Origin: Nostoc sp. CHAB 5834 | GTDB lineage: Bacteria; Cyanobacteriota; Cyanobacteriia; Cyanobacteriales; Nostocaceae | Direction of reading: 5' to 3' | Length of the DNA stretch: 14,626 nt | NCBI GenBank assembly: GCA_020829485.1 | Contig: JAIVFU010000142.1 | Span: 1-14,626, forward strand | Shown: in pieces, positions 1 to 8,274 of the stretch | How positions within the stretch are numbered: position 1 is the first letter of the stretch | How the letters are laid out: every line of letters starts with the position of its first letter | Made by a program: the position numbers and the translations under genes | Notes under the pieces: generated by a model | Database searches by the model: none | Told to the model about the DNA's origin: nothing | Seen by the model: the letters and a program-made list of their open reading frames with translations, nothing else

Positions 1-167
1 ACGCCGCCAAAAACATACTGGCGCAGAGTCTAAGAGACGCTGCGCCAGTGAATGAAGAATCGAAAGCCCCCGGTGCGGGGGTTTTAGCCTGTGGAGAGGG
101 AAGCTCTGGCCGGGCGCGCAAGCGTTCAGTGAAACTGCCCTCGGTGAAGCAGGAAGTTAAGGCATAA
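1..167 (+). CDS. tnpB: TnpB / OrfB RNA-guided endonuclease, C-terminal fragment (5' end outside window)
   Basis: The frame starting at base 3 is open for 54 codons and ends at TAA 165-167. It begins AAKNILAQSLRDAA, the hallmark TnpB sequence that directly follows the third RuvC aspartate (usual form D-x-N-A-A-x-N-I-L); the aspartate itself lies just left of the window. The tail LACGE...SVKQEV is also typical of OrfB transposases of betaproteobacteria. TnpB is a nuclease guided by an omega-RNA made from the element's right end; the family cuts donor sites and helps the element to be retained. The zinc-finger and RuvC parts are not in view, so activity cannot be judged. A second tnpB start lies at the other end of the window in the same orientation. 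Confidence 0.85.
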   Translation, partial: AAKNILAQSLRDAAPVNEESKAPGAGVLACGEGSSGRARKRSVKLPSVKQEVKA

Positions 168-195
168 CCTGGCCAAATGGCCACTTTATGCTTTA
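1..195 (+). mobile_element. right end of an IS200/IS605-type (tnpB) element, partial
   Basis: The stretch carries the 3' end of a tnpB gene and then a small hairpin (arms TGGCC 170-174 and GGCCA 179-183, loop AAAT). Elements of this family have no classical inverted repeats; their ends are marked by such subterminal hairpins. The hairpin is followed by TTTATGCTTTA. On the other strand this region reads AAGCATA, four bases, then GGCCAT, which resembles AAGCATATCTTGGCCATCC at 14395-14413, the left end of the second copy. The exact cleavage point is not visible, so the right boundary (about 185-200) is an estimate. No tnpA is present in the window. Confidence 0.75.
1..195 (+). ncRNA. possible omega-RNA (reRNA) scaffold at the IS right end
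   Basis: In TnpB elements the guide RNA overlaps the 3' end of tnpB and runs to the right end, with the guide taken from the flanking DNA. Here three hairpins lie in the sense strand. One has arms ACTGGCGCAG 17-26 and CTGCGCCAGT 40-49, with an inner stem GTCT 28-31 / AGAC 35-38. The second is CCCCCG 67-72 / CGGGGG 76-81 followed by TTTT. The third is the right-end hairpin 170-183. The very regular first hairpin inside coding sequence is hard to explain by protein constraint alone. The 67-85 hairpin also looks like an intrinsic terminator. The role is inferred from the family; the 5' end and the exact guide junction are unknown. Confidence 0.4.
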
Positions 196-307
196 CGGCA
201 CAGGCATGGGCGTTTTTGCAGTCGATGCTTCATTGTTTTGAGGGCTTGGAGTGCTCATGGTTCCAAAGAAATGGTTCTTCCAGGTATAGCGTTCGAGCAG
301 GCGGCAC

Positions 308-342
308 AAAAAAAGTCCTGACACCAAAGAGGCGCCAGGACT
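308..342 (-). terminator. strong intrinsic terminator of the 356-931 gene
   Basis: On the minus strand the arms 342-331 and 325-314 form a 12 bp stem including two G-U pairs (outer part AGTCCTG/CAGGACT), with a 5-base loop and then a run of T (A-run 308-313 on the plus strand). It starts 13 bases past the stop codon at 356-358. Confidence 0.85.
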
Positions 343-355
343 GGAATCAACGGGG

Positions 356-931
356 TTAGGCCGCGAGTTGGCCGGGCCAGCTGTCAGAGTTGGGCCAGGC
401 TGTTGAAGCGCCCTTGACGTTACCGAGGACCGTAATGCCGGTGACCACTTCGTAGAGGTCGCGGCAGTTGTCGTCGCTCCGAGTGGGCACCTGGTACTTG
501 CGTCCGTCAATGTGCCTTGCCGAAACCGGTGTAGTCCAGATGGGTTCTCCGTGCTCTCCGGTTTCTTCGCATGCTTCTTCGACTACCAAGGCCCATTCGT
601 GAAAGACAACTGTGTTTCCCTTGCGAAGGTACGCCGCCAGTGCTTTGGGGGTGAGCCATGGGTCTGAGACAATCCGACCTCGTTCAAACGCATCTACGTA
701 TGTGTACTTGTGTTCCAACAAGTCCCAAAAAGCGCTGTCCCTGATGTCGTAGCCTGTCAGTTGAGCCTGCTTCCCAAGAGAATGCATGGTCTCTAACAAT
801 GAATCATTCAGCAGGCAATATGGAGAGGACCGGTCTCCCCAGTCCATCGCTGACTTGGGGGCTACCCCCAACGCGAGCATCAATCGCAACTGGGCGGACT
901 GTTCGCACGCTTTCAATACCAATGCATTCAT
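356..931 (-). CDS. hypothetical protein, 191 aa, no recognised family
   Basis: ATG at 931-929 is preceded by a good ribosome site AAGGAG (plus-strand CTCCTT 937-942) five bases upstream. The stop is TAA (358-356), followed directly by a strong terminator, so this is a self-contained transcription unit. The product is acidic, without a signal peptide or membrane segment. It starts MNALVLKACEQSAQLRL and has a tryptophan-rich middle and end (for example PWLTP, HEWALVVEEACEE, PIWTTP). I do not recognise a domain. It is divergent from the NUDIX gene across about 100 bases, so the two could share a control region. The gene is supported by start, RBS and terminator rather than by homology. Confidence 0.75.
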   Translation of the reverse strand: MNALVLKACEQSAQLRLMLALGVAPKSAMDWGDRSSPYCLLNDSLLETMHSLGKQAQLTGYDIRDSAFWDLLEHKYTYVDAFERGRIVSDPWLTPKALAAYLRKGNTVVFHEWALVVEEACEETGEHGEPIWTTPVSARHIDGRKYQVPTRSDDNCRDLYEVVTGITVLGNVKGASTAWPNSDSWPGQLAA

Positions 932-997
932 AGCAGCTCCTTAAAAGTTGTACTGCTATGTGTAGGGACGACCCCGACGCTGAGGATAAACAGGGGG

Positions 998-1031
998 GGC
1001 TACACCTTGAAACTGCTTTGAAAGCGTAGCC
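998..1031 (+). promoter_or_regulatory. inverted repeat directly before the NUDIX start codon
   Basis: GGCTAC (998-1003) and GTAGCC (1026-1031) are perfect complements, and the second arm ends at the base before the ATG at 1032. The loop contains a direct repeat TTGAAA (1007-1012 and 1018-1023, 11 bases apart). It may be an operator or a weak leader hairpin limiting access to the start. A six-base stem with a long loop could also be chance. Confidence 0.35.
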
Positions 1032-1451
1032 ATGAACTTTGTTCGATATGTACTGATGGTAGTTACGGACCCCGCGGGTAAGCTGGCGGTGGGGCTCACC
1101 AAGCTCAAAGGGCCGAAGCACCTTTTGAACAAACTCACCTTCCCCGGCGGCAAGATGGAAGAGGGCGAGACGGTGGTTCAGGCTTCCAGCCGCGAAATGG
1201 TTCAGGAGACCGGGCTGGTCATCCCTGAGTCGGCCTGGCACGTGCTGAAGGTCGTGACAGGCGATGACTACGAGCTTAACGTGGTTGCTGCTGAGACAAC
1301 GCAGGTCTCCTCGGCTCGCACGATGGAAGAAGAGCCTGTTTGGGTCCTGGGAATAACCGAACACTTGGCAACCGCCCGTGGCCAGCCGCATTTGTACTCC
1401 CCGGATTTCATTGAGTTTTTGGAAATGGCGCTCGAACGTTCCAAGCGCTGA
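1032..1451 (+). CDS. NUDIX hydrolase, 139 aa
   Basis: A small single-domain NUDIX protein that would hydrolyse a nucleoside diphosphate linked to another group; the substrate cannot be told from sequence. The NUDIX box (GX5EX7REUXEEXGU) runs from G40 to L62: GKMEEGE, then seven residues, then REMVQETGL. It is complete except that Gln58 stands where the first Glu of the EE pair is expected (MutT Glu56 position). Glu55 and Glu59, the other metal-binding glutamates, are kept. The length is normal for the family. No good Shine-Dalgarno precedes the ATG (only GAAAG 1020-1024), and an inverted repeat ends right at it. A weak extended -10 (TGCTATGTG, 954-962) could drive it. A terminator follows at 1488-1511, so it is probably monocistronic. 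The context does not reveal its substrate. Confidence 0.9.
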   Translation: MNFVRYVLMVVTDPAGKLAVGLTKLKGPKHLLNKLTFPGGKMEEGETVVQASSREMVQETGLVIPESAWHVLKVVTGDDYELNVVAAETTQVSSARTMEEEPVWVLGITEHLATARGQPHLYSPDFIEFLEMALERSKR

Positions 1452-1487
1452 TTAGCGCTCGTTTGGGCATGCTTTTTTAGATTGTAG

Positions 1488-1511
1488 CCGGCCTGCTATA
1501 GGTCGGTTTTT
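1488..1511 (+). terminator. intrinsic terminator after the NUDIX gene
   Basis: CCGGCCT (1488-1494) pairs with AGGTCGG (1500-1506), with one G-U pair and loop GCTAT, followed by TTTTT (1507-1511). It lies 36 bases past the NUDIX stop and separates it from the 6.6 kb gene. Confidence 0.8.
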
Positions 1512-1556
1512 CGTCATTTTTAGGTCTAAATACTCGTACGCGGCACGGATGTGCTT

Positions 1557-1565
1557 TGCTATACA
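1557..1565 (+). promoter_or_regulatory. extended -10 promoter for the giant repeat protein
   Basis: TG-C-TATACA (1557-1565) fits an extended -10 element; no convincing -35 is seen 17-18 bases upstream. Transcription would start near 1572, giving a leader of about 18 bases. It sits between the NUDIX terminator and the ATG at 1590, where a promoter is required. Confidence 0.45.
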
Positions 1566-1589
1566 GAGAATTGCTCTTAAGTTATTTCA

Positions 1590-4500
1590 ATGAAAAAATC
1601 ATTTTCAGCTGCATTTCTTGCCTTCCTGCTCGGCGCGAGCGTTGCACCTTCTGTTTATGCGGGAAGTAGCTCCTATGAAATGTGGCGTTCAGTGATTGGA
1701 CTCCGCGTTACAGGCTCTCCTGAAACCCCGCCTGTTAAGTACCCTGGCGAGGACGCCACTAAAGAGTCCCCTCTTACCTTGCTTCCTGAAGAGTTGTCGT
1801 GGTCTGACGCATTCGTTGGAACGCGTACACAACGCTCTGTTGAGTTGAAAAATGCAGGAGCCGAGTCGGTACGTATTTCTGGAACACACATCGTGGGTTC
1901 CGGATTTATGGCCGACGCCACCGCTTGCCCGCAATTGCTTGAAGCGGGTGCGTCATGTCTTATCGTGGTTAGTTTTGCCCCGCAGTCAGAGGGCAGCTTT
2001 ACGGGTGTTTTGAGCGTGGTGGGTGAAGGTTTTGCGCGCAAGACGGTCAAGTTGCAGGGCAATGCAATTGCTGCACCTCTAACCCTCTCGCCGAAGTTTG
2101 TTGACCTTGGATTTATCAATCGAGGAGCACCGCACTTTGCCAAGGTGACCGTATCAAACAACTCCCCGGTACCCGCTCCCTTGCTCCTGCGGCCTGGAGG
2201 TGGACTAGGTACACGGCTTACCGCGGATGTCAGCGCTTGCGGAACTGTTTTGTACCCTGCTCAGCGGTGTGACGTTACCCTCTCCGTGCAAGGTACTGCC
2301 CCTCTTGGGGCGTTCACCTCTGAAGTCATGCTGGAGTCCAGCGGTCACGTCTACCCCATCAGTGTCAAGGGCTTCGTACAGGACTCCATCCTCGAACTAT
2401 CGAGTTCTTCCCTTTCTTTTGAGGACGTTCTTAAGTCAAAGACAAAGTCCATGTCAGTGCTTCTGCTCAACAGCGGAAACATCTCAATTCCCGTAAAGAG
2501 CGTTACTGTTCGCGGTTCGCCTTCTCTGTCCGTGGAACACACCTGCCCTAACCCGCTGGGAGCAGGCGCAGCCTGTTCTGCCAAGGTTACGTTTGCCCCG
2601 GTGGAGTATGGCCAAGTTTCCGGTGTCTTGGAGTTTGTAACAGGGGAGGCCTCCAATACCTTGAGTACTTCCATTGCAGGGGTCGGGGTAGGCGCCAGCT
2701 TGCAGGCTAACCCCAGTTCCATCACGTTCACACACTTGGCCCAACCCAGTTTCTGGAAATCGCCTCAAGTCCTGGCTACGGTGACCAACTCCTCAAGCAT
2801 TGCAGCTGAAGTTATTGAGCCCAAGTACACGGGCACAGGCACGGTGAGCCTGTCCAATGACTGTCCCGCAAGTCTGCCAGGCGGAGCCAGCTGCCAAGTG
2901 TCCGGCACCTTTTCGGAAACCTCCGGCGACTTTGCGGGTAACTTGACCGTGAAGGCGCTAGGCGGTCCGGTGACATCAGTACCCCTGAGCTTTGCGGTTC
3001 CCGCCCCACAGTTGAGCGCATCCTCCGCAGTTTTGTCCTTTGGCGAGCGCCCCTTTGGAGCGAGTGCCACGCTGTCCTCCATCATCACGAATACAGGTCT
3101 CTTCAAAACTCAAGTGACGACTGTAGGTATCGAGGGAGAGTCGTCGGAAGCGTTCACTGCTGCCCATGATTGTGCAGAGCTGGCACCCGGGCAAACCTGC
3201 ACCGTCTCTGTAGATTTCAACCCTAAGCAGCCCGTTTCGACAGGTAAGCTGAAGCTCTCGTATGCGAGCAAACAGCTAGTTGTGAACTTGGAAGGGCGGG
3301 CTGTTGGCCCTAACCTCAAGTATTCGCCTGAAAACTTGGCGCTCGGTTCTCTGCAGTTGGGAACTGTTTCGCAACGAGTGGTCAGTGTTACAAACACGGG
3401 CACCGCTCCTCTCACCGAACTCAACGCTGATATCACTGGTTCGGGACTTACCCTTTCTAACGAGTGCCCTTCGTCCTTGAGCCCCGGACAATCGTGCGGA
3501 TTGAATGTCACCGTTACGGCTCAAGAATTAGGCGACCTTTCTGGACGCGTTCAGATATCGGCATCTGGCGGAAAGGCAGTAACGGTCCCTGTCTCAGCAC
3601 GCGTTGGCCAGTCTCTTCTCAGCGTATCGAGCCCGCTCGCTGCGTTTCCGTTGACCACTGCAGTAGGCACGACCAGCGACCCTCTGAGCATTCTTGTGCT
3701 CAATAACGCCCAGTCCAGCGAACCCCTGACAGTGTCCTCGGTGACCTTGCAAGGAAGTTCGGCTTTTTCTGCTGTTCACAATTGCACCGCCATCGCGGTG
3801 GCCCAGTCTTGCGCGGTGGAGTTCCGGTTTAAGCCCTTCAATGGTGAGGAACAAATTGGGACAGCGACGATAGCCTCCCCGTTCGGTGACCCCGTGACGG
3901 TCATTTTGAAGGGCACGGGGGTCCAGAGCAGCCTTGCGATTTCGGGAAGCACTGATTTGGGAACGATTGCCTTGAATGCAAGTAAGTTGGTCCCTCTGAC
4001 AGTCACCAACAGCGGTAACGTAGCCCATACGATTAGCACAGTAACTGCAGTTGCGGGCACCCTCTCCGCCAATGGCTGCACAGTAGGTCGGGTCCTGCCT
4101 CCGGGAGACTCCTGTGCGGTCTCGGTTACCCCCGCTACGGCCACGTTGGGAGCGCTGGGTACAAAGGTCACGGTAGCTACCAACAAGGGTACGTACGTCG
4201 GCGTTGTGACGGGTAATGTGGAAGCGCTGTCCTTGACCTTGGACGCGACTACCGTTGAGTTCGGTACGGTCCCCTTGGGAGAAGTTGCTACCAAATATGT
4301 TTCATTCAGGAACTCGGGACCCGATGTGCCGTTGTCCGCAGTATCGGTAGTGGGAACGGGCTTTTCGCTGAATCCAGCAGACTCCACCTGTGAGGGGGTA
4401 GGCACCACATTCACTATCCCCAAAGATACCCGCTGCAAAGTGGCCGTGAATTACTCCAGCACGAATGCTGTTTCAAGCACGGGTACTTTCAAGTACACCT

Positions 4501-7500
4501 GGGGAGGGGTGACTCGTGAGGTGGGACTGAATGCCCAAGCGGTGTCAAGCTCTTATGCCGTATCGGGGAGGGCGACAGCCAATTCCGCATTCGTGGCCAC
4601 TCAGATGCTTACCTATGAGCCGTCAGAGGTGACTGGCTCGGGTACCCCGACCACTACATTCGATGTATTTCTTCGAAACCTGAACAACACCTCAAATTCC
4701 GTGGATGTTGAAATATCAGGGGACGCCGGGTTTACTATCCAACTCCTGAGGACAACTCCCTCTTCCATTGTCTCGGGCGCTAGGGACTTCGGGGTTGTAG
4801 CGGGTGCGCGCACTGGAACGGTGACGACCAACTCGACGTATCCTCACGTTGGATTGCGTGTACTGTTCACAGCCAAAGACCGGCAACCTGTAACGTCTGA
4901 AGCAACCGTCACCTTTACGGTCGATAACGTTCATAAGTTCAGCCGAACGCTAACGGTAGCTGGTCGCTACAACCCAGTAGCTAACTTTTCTATTTACAGC
5001 ACGTCAAACCTTGGCTTAGCTACAACGAATGTTGCAACTTCACTGAATGTTGGAACAGCAATCCCTACCGTCGGCACTGTCAGCGGGACCTACGTAAACA
5101 AAACCATATTCTTTGGAGCATACAAAGGGTTTGGCTCTGTAAAGGGAACGTTAACTATTTCGGGCTCTTCCGATTTTGGCTTTAACGGACAGGCTATCGC
5201 CCCTTCCGGTCAGAGCTTGGCTTGGTTCAAGAAACTGCCAAACGGGAGCTCAAATACAAACCGGGCAGATACCTCTGCCGCTACTGTTCAGTTGATTAGC
5301 TGCGGGGAATTCCCCACAAATACGACACAGGCATGTGCTTTGGCCATTGACGTTCGGCTAACGCCTACGAGTTCTGGGCCGAGGGAAGCTGTTCTCACGT
5401 TTACACCGGACGCATTCACCGGGCTTCCCGCTCAATCGATAAGCCTTTACGGGCAAGGCGTTTCAGCCTTGGCAATAAGCTGGGGTGTGAACAGCCATAA
5501 TTCCACGCCTCCCGCATCGGTGTTGGAGAGCAGTGATACCAACTCGTATTTCATTACAGGGAATAAGCCTAGTCCAAGTGTATTAGTTTTTGTTAAGAAT
5601 ACGGGGCAGGGTGTTGCCAATGGAAAGTTTATCGTAGAAGGAGCGCCTGAGCTATATATTTCCCAGACCGGGGCTTATCGTGCGGACGGAAATTCGAGCG
5701 CAAACTACAGTCATCCTGCAGGGACGCGCGATACCGGTAATATCTCAGGGGTTACCAGTATGACGCCCCATCTATTGGGAAGGGTTAGTCTTGACACAAC
5801 CCAAAATGGTATCTACGAGGGATTTTTGACCTTTGTACCTGAATTAGCCTCTGGTCTTCCCAGTATGCGAATCCCCGTTAAGTTGACTATCAAAGGGTAC
5901 CTCGGACCTGCTGTTATGTCCAGCTCGCACAGTGCACCGACTCCCTTTACCAACAATACCCTCGATTTTGGCCCCACGTCTGCGGATGGGACGGTAGGAT
6001 TGCCTGCCAAAACGTCGTTGAAAACAATATACCTAAAAAATCCAGGACCCGTACCTTTGTTGCAGGGGACATTTAATATTGAATCGAGTAGTCCTGCGAA
6101 ATTTAAGATTTTCAGGGTGTCTAGTAGCAATAGTTCAGGGGGGGCTACCGATATTCAGGGGGCAATACTCCCCGGAGGAATTGCAACTTCCCTCATCAAG
6201 TCATACGTAAACACCTACGAATCCGACTTTCGGGTGCTGATTAATTACGCGCCCACAGAAATCTCGGCTTTAGACGAGGCTACGCTGGTGTTCACTCCCT
6301 CAGCCGGTGCTATTGCACTGGGCATGCCTGCAACGCCATTACGTCTGTCCCTGAAAGGGTCCTCGGACTACAACGTAAGGGCAAACGGCTCAGTCACGCC
6401 TTCTGCAGTTGCAGCCCCCGATAGTCCTTGGGACTTCGGCGCTAAGTCCGTCAACGCACAAGGTTTGCCCGGCGCATCATCAATTTCCAAAAAACTGTAT
6501 ATGGTTCCTTCCGGAACGGCCGGAGCCCTTGCGGGGACTTTTACCTACTCAGGAAGTCCCGCGTTTACTGTAAAAAATGTACAGCCCTATACGCCCGCTA
6601 CCGGTCAGCTTGCGGGTTCTCCGGTGGCGGTCGGTACCCTGGTTCGTGCAACACATGACATCAGCTCGGGCACCAATGCTATTACGGGGGTATCCGCTCA
6701 AGTTGACTTTGAGCCAACCACGCTCGGGACCCACACCGGTAAAATCACCTGGACCCCTTCGGACGTCCGTGTAACTCCCCTTGAGTTCACTGTTACTGGC
6801 ACAGGCGCAAACAACGTAACTACTGAGTTTTCCTCTGCTGCAAATTCTTCGAACCCGATTTCTGTCGTCGACGGGGGTATCGCGACCGCGAAGTTGATAC
6901 CTAATTCTTACCCGGTACCTCGTGAACTTCCCACCTTCTTTATTCGAAATAAGGGAACCAACGGTTCGTTGGCAGGAACACTATCGATAACGGGCCCAGA
7001 TGCGACTTCATTTGAAATTGCACAATGGGGCCAATCGACTAGCACGGCAACTCCGACACTATCCGCAACCTGCACGATAACCAGCCCACAGCTCTCGGCC
7101 AACTGTGCTGCCGCTGACGGGAGCTATCCTTCCAACTATTACGTTCACCTTTACTCGAAAATTAATTTCAAACCAAAACGTAAAGGGGCACACCTTGCGA
7201 CCCTTACGTTCGTGCCGCACGCCTCCTTGGGGTTGCCCTCTCAAACTGTAACGCTACAGGGCATGGGTGTGTTTGACGCCGTGGGGCTCTTGTCCGAGCA
7301 GCCGACGGGCGGGGCGCCCGCTACCTCAGCGAACGTGGCAACCTATGTAAACCCCCCGGGAGGCCTTTCTGCGGGAGGAGGTACCGTTCTCAAGAAGTTC
7401 TTTGTCCAGGCCTCGGGAATCTACGGGTATGTCGGCGGTGCTTTTAGCATTTCGGGGGCCACTTCATTCAAGATATTTCAGACGGGTATTAGTACCGCTA

Positions 7501-8159
7501 CTGGCTTTAGTAGTGCAAATGGTACTGTTCAACCAGGGGGGCTCACTGGCACGGCATTATCTCCTAATGAGCCGTCTGTTTCTTCAACGAATTATTCGGG
7601 TCTTTATGTTGTTGTTCAATATAGCCCTACCGCGGCAGGAGAAAGTAGTGCAGTCCTTACATACACCCCAGACGTAGCAACTGGGCTTCCTTCGCAATCT
7701 GTCAATATTGCGGGCCGAGCAAGTAACGATTTCATTGGAAATATTACTTGGACAGGTTCACGCGATGGTTCTGCTCCAGCTCCCACCAACTTTGGTCAGG
7801 TCGGCATCACTTTAGACAAGGTGTTCTATCTGACAGCCCCCGCTGCTAATTTTGGGTCCATGGGGGGAACTGTTTCTGTAGAAGGTGCGAGATTTAATCT
7901 GCAGGCAGTCCAGCTCATTAATCTGAATTCGGCTGAGAGCGTTGTCCAAAACTACTCCACTGATGGCCGTACTGCAGCCGGAATACGTATTCCGGAATGG
8001 TCAAGCAACCCACTGCCAGTTTTACTGAGGGTTACCGTCCGCGCTAATACCGATAGTTCGGGTAACCAACTCACGGGGTCCCTAACCTTTACCCCTCTCT
8101 CTACCGCCTATGGCAGCAGTATGAGCATTGGATTGATTGCAGATACAGTACGGCCGTAG
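1590..8159 (+). CDS. giant secreted repeat protein, 2189 aa, ASH / choice-of-anchor D domains
   Basis: Residues 1-24 form a Sec signal peptide: KK at the start, a hydrophobic stretch FLAFLLGASVA, and a VYA|G cleavage site. From about residue 61 to 985 there are some nine Ig-like repeats of about 100 residues of the ASPM-SPD2-Hydin (ASH) / choice-of-anchor D type: FG..x..G, then VxNxG, then C..L..G.xC, FxPxxxGxxxGxL, and a final G.G. Each carries a cysteine pair (CX8C to CX14C) likely to form a disulfide outside the cytoplasm. From about 987 to the end there are about eight longer repeats (around 150 residues), mostly without cysteines, sharing a strand such as LTFxPxxxxGLPxQxVxLxGxG. No LPXTG, PEP-CTERM, terminal membrane helix or beta-barrel is visible; the protein ends IADTVRP. 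A periplasmic, surface or released structural/adhesion role is inferred only. No Shine-Dalgarno is evident before the ATG. The gene is monocistronic, with a terminator at 8206-8242. Confidence 0.93.
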   Translation: MKKSFSAAFLAFLLGASVAPSVYAGSSSYEMWRSVIGLRVTGSPETPPVKYPGEDATKESPLTLLPEELSWSDAFVGTRTQRSVELKNAGAESVRISGTHIVGSGFMADATACPQLLEAGASCLIVVSFAPQSEGSFTGVLSVVGEGFARKTVKLQGNAIAAPLTLSPKFVDLGFINRGAPHFAKVTVSNNSPVPAPLLLRPGGGLGTRLTADVSACGTVLYPAQRCDVTLSVQGTAPLGAFTSEVMLESSGHVYPISVKGFVQDSILELSSSSLSFEDVLKSKTKSMSVLLLNSGNISIPVKSVTVRGSPSLSVEHTCPNPLGAGAACSAKVTFAPVEYGQVSGVLEFVTGEASNTLSTSIAGVGVGASLQANPSSITFTHLAQPSFWKSPQVLATVTNSSSIAAEVIEPKYTGTGTVSLSNDCPASLPGGASCQVSGTFSETSGDFAGNLTVKALGGPVTSVPLSFAVPAPQLSASSAVLSFGERPFGASATLSSIITNTGLFKTQVTTVGIEGESSEAFTAAHDCAELAPGQTCTVSVDFNPKQPVSTGKLKLSYASKQLVVNLEGRAVGPNLKYSPENLALGSLQLGTVSQRVVSVTNTGTAPLTELNADITGSGLTLSNECPSSLSPGQSCGLNVTVTAQELGDLSGRVQISASGGKAVTVPVSARVGQSLLSVSSPLAAFPLTTAVGTTSDPLSILVLNNAQSSEPLTVSSVTLQGSSAFSAVHNCTAIAVAQSCAVEFRFKPFNGEEQIGTATIASPFGDPVTVILKGTGVQSSLAISGSTDLGTIALNASKLVPLTVTNSGNVAHTISTVTAVAGTLSANGCTVGRVLPPGDSCAVSVTPATATLGALGTKVTVATNKGTYVGVVTGNVEALSLTLDATTVEFGTVPLGEVATKYVSFRNSGPDVPLSAVSVVGTGFSLNPADSTCEGVGTTFTIPKDTRCKVAVNYSSTNAVSSTGTFKYTWGGVTREVGLNAQAVSSSYAVSGRATANSAFVATQMLTYEPSEVTGSGTPTTTFDVFLRNLNNTSNSVDVEISGDAGFTIQLLRTTPSSIVSGARDFGVVAGARTGTVTTNSTYPHVGLRVLFTAKDRQPVTSEATVTFTVDNVHKFSRTLTVAGRYNPVANFSIYSTSNLGLATTNVATSLNVGTAIPTVGTVSGTYVNKTIFFGAYKGFGSVKGTLTISGSSDFGFNGQAIAPSGQSLAWFKKLPNGSSNTNRADTSAATVQLISCGEFPTNTTQACALAIDVRLTPTSSGPREAVLTFTPDAFTGLPAQSISLYGQGVSALAISWGVNSHNSTPPASVLESSDTNSYFITGNKPSPSVLVFVKNTGQGVANGKFIVEGAPELYISQTGAYRADGNSSANYSHPAGTRDTGNISGVTSMTPHLLGRVSLDTTQNGIYEGFLTFVPELASGLPSMRIPVKLTIKGYLGPAVMSSSHSAPTPFTNNTLDFGPTSADGTVGLPAKTSLKTIYLKNPGPVPLLQGTFNIESSSPAKFKIFRVSSSNSSGGATDIQGAILPGGIATSLIKSYVNTYESDFRVLINYAPTEISALDEATLVFTPSAGAIALGMPATPLRLSLKGSSDYNVRANGSVTPSAVAAPDSPWDFGAKSVNAQGLPGASSISKKLYMVPSGTAGALAGTFTYSGSPAFTVKNVQPYTPATGQLAGSPVAVGTLVRATHDISSGTNAITGVSAQVDFEPTTLGTHTGKITWTPSDVRVTPLEFTVTGTGANNVTTEFSSAANSSNPISVVDGGIATAKLIPNSYPVPRELPTFFIRNKGTNGSLAGTLSITGPDATSFEIAQWGQSTSTATPTLSATCTITSPQLSANCAAADGSYPSNYYVHLYSKINFKPKRKGAHLATLTFVPHASLGLPSQTVTLQGMGVFDAVGLLSEQPTGGAPATSANVATYVNPPGGLSAGGGTVLKKFFVQASGIYGYVGGAFSISGATSFKIFQTGISTATGFSSANGTVQPGGLTGTALSPNEPSVSSTNYSGLYVVVQYSPTAAGESSAVLTYTPDVATGLPSQSVNIAGRASNDFIGNITWTGSRDGSAPAPTNFGQVGITLDKVFYLTAPAANFGSMGGTVSVEGARFNLQAVQLINLNSAESVVQNYSTDGRTAAGIRIPEWSSNPLPVLLRVTVRANTDSSGNQLTGSLTFTPLSTAYGSSMSIGLIADTVRP

Positions 8160-8205
8160 TCCCCTGCGCAGACCGGGGAAGGGTTGGTAACACTCCAAGA
8201 TGTAG

Positions 8206-8242
8206 AAAGGCCGCTTAAGTCCTCAGACTTTAGCGGCCTTTT
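8206..8242. terminator. shared hairpin terminator between convergent genes
   Basis: AAAGGCCGCT (8206-8215) pairs perfectly with AGCGGCCTTT (8232-8241). After one T-T mismatch, AAGTC (8217-8221) pairs with GACTT (8226-8230) around loop CTCA. The T-run is modest on both strands. It lies 47 bases past the giant gene's stop and 33 bases past the stop of the minus-strand gene, so it can serve both. Confidence 0.8.
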
Positions 8243-8274
8243 CAATCAAATGTTTGACGCGGATGTCCTATGTA

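Noticed and set aside
177..359. Small plus-strand frame next to the IS right end
   Set aside because: It starts in the IS hairpin, overlaps the minus-strand terminator and has no ribosome site.
1590..8159. Cell-surface anchor or autotransporter barrel in the giant protein
   Set aside because: The C-terminus shows no sorting signal, membrane helix or barrel strand pattern; repeats continue to the last residues.
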